A program made the translations under genes and the position numbers. From an uncultured Acetatifactor sp. (GTDB lineage: Bacteria > Bacillota > Clostridia > Lachnospirales > Lachnospiraceae), in contig CAJGCP010000013.1 in NCBI GenBank assembly GCA_904501885.1, forward strand, positions 1 to 50,724: a stretch of DNA of 50,724 bases, in the 5' to 3' direction. The notes below the pieces were generated by a model. That model searched no databases. It was not told the origin of the DNA and saw only the letters and a program-made list of their open reading frames with translations. Every line of letters starts with the position of its first letter. The stretch's first letter is position 1. Shown one piece after another: positions 49,917-50,724 of this stretch.

Positions 49917-50724
49917 TTAAATGGTTAATAATTTTGCCACTTCAAATTCGTATTCGTTGATTTCCTTTTTCTGGCTCATAGCCTCATCAATGTCAAAGTC
50001 CTGGAAGGTTCCATTGCAGAAACCAATGACACGATTGCTCTTACCTGCCAACAAAGTATCCACTGCATGTGCACCCATTATGGACGCGTAATAACGGTCC
50101 TTGGCTGTAGGATTACCGCCGCGCTGCATATAGCCCAAAATGGTTGCTCTGGTTTCGATACCGGTTGCTGCCTCGATTCTGCGGGCCATGGAAGTGGAAT
50201 GTCCGATGCCCTCTGCATTGATAATCAAATGGTGGCTCTTGCCTCTCTTACGGCTCTGGATAATGTTATTGATGATGGTCTGCTCGTCAAAATCATATTT
50301 CTCAGGAATCAGCACATCCTCTGCACCATTGGCAACACCACACCAAAGTGCGATGTACCCTGCATTACGACCCATTACTTCGATGATACTGCATCTCTCA
50401 TGGGAAGAAGAAGTATCCTTTACTTTATCGATGGCTTCCATGGCAGTGTTTACTGCGGTATCAAATCCGATGGTGTAATCTGTACAGGGAATATCCAAAT
50501 CGATGGTGCCGGGGATACCGATGGTCTTAATCCCCTCTCTCGCCAGCGCCTGGGCACCCCGGAAAGAACCATCGCCACCGATGACTACCACACCGTCAAT
50601 GCCATGCTTTCTACAAATGTCCGCGCCCATTTTCTGGTATTCCTTCTGCTTGAATTCCAAACATCTTGCGGTACCAAGCACAGTACCACCACGCTGAATA
50701 ATATCAGAAACATGGCGTGCCTCC
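49917..50724 (-). CDS. pfkA: 6-phosphofructokinase (5' end outside window)
   Basis: The frame is open to the window edge (visible protein begins EARHVSDIIQRGGTVLGTARC), so the start is missing. The rest is PfkA: VVIGGDGSFRGAQAL, GIPGTIDLDIPCTDYTIGFDTAVNTAMEAID, DTSSSHERCSIIEVMGR, and GYMQRGGNPTAKDRYYASIMG. A Gly in GGDGS suggests ATP rather than pyrophosphate use. The common TIDND reads TIDLD here, but both aspartates are kept. It catalyses the committing step of glycolysis. Confidence 0.95.
   Translation of the reverse strand, partial: EARHVSDIIQRGGTVLGTARCLEFKQKEYQKMGADICRKHGIDGVVVIGGDGSFRGAQALAREGIKTIGIPGTIDLDIPCTDYTIGFDTAVNTAMEAIDKVKDTSSSHERCSIIEVMGRNAGYIALWCGVANGAEDVLIPEKYDFDEQTIINNIIQSRKRGKSHHLIINAEGIGHSTSMARRIEAATGIETRATILGYMQRGGNPTAKDRYYASIMGAHAVDTLLAGKSNRVIGFCNGTFQDFDIDEAMSQKKEINEYEFEVAKLLTI

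Overview
The window looks like a chromosome segment of an anaerobic Firmicute, most likely a Lachnospiraceae (Clostridia) member. This is inferred from gene content and order: a housekeeping run argF-birA-(DUF6145-like)-coaX-dusB-unknown-greA-lysS, a LexA box of the Bacillus/Clostridium type (CGAAC-N4-GTTCG), a SleB-type wall hydrolase, the FAD oxidoreductase/oxidoreductase/DUF1667 trio, and strong AAGGAGG-type ribosome binding sites. No rRNA, tRNA or CRISPR array was recognised.

Layout. 1-4.4 kb: the end of an AraC-type regulator, a Y-family polymerase with its YolD-like partner, a LexA-controlled unknown gene and a lipid kinase. 4.4-8 kb: a polar amino-acid ABC transporter whose binding protein has its two halves in swapped order (an apparent circular permutation), then threonine aldolase. 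8-13.5 kb: three large polytopic membrane proteins of the GT-C/DUF6044/DUF6020 kind around a divergent promoter. 13.5-19.2 kb: DeoR regulator, FAD trio and an M81 metallopeptidase. 19.3-31.6 kb: GH28 hydrolase, SdpI/ArsR pair, phosphoesterase, two-component system, DegV, nitrilase-family hydrolase, a DUF3990/XRE toxin-antitoxin-like pair, AlaX editing protein, an MFS/Gfo-Idh-MocA pair, and a 56-residue protein gene with its own palindromic promoter.

31.78-38.21 kb is an AT-rich integrated element at the 3' end of lysS. It is bounded by a 22-bp direct repeat (one mismatch) made of the last codons of lysS and following bases. The insertion appears to have separated lysS from its terminator, which now lies beyond the left repeat. 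The element keeps paired TGTCGTAA sites near each end and a frameshifted C-terminal scrap of a tyrosine recombinase. Its cargo looks defensive: a zinc-ribbon/HTH/Panacea antitoxin with an MqsR-like putative toxin, each behind its own long palindrome; a PD-(D/E)XK-like protein; a 742-residue protein ending in an Mrr nuclease domain; and a small XRE regulator. About 450 bp of non-coding DNA in the middle holds a nested hairpin structure and an orphan consensus promoter that could make a small RNA.

38.2-50.7 kb is ordinary chromosome: lysS, greA, an unknown conserved-context gene, dusB, coaX, a DUF6145-like gene, birA, argF, an SPFH/NfeD pair, a SleB-type hydrolase, proC, an SpoU methyltransferase and the 3' part of pfkA.

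All function calls come from reading motifs and remembered family patterns. No database search was possible.
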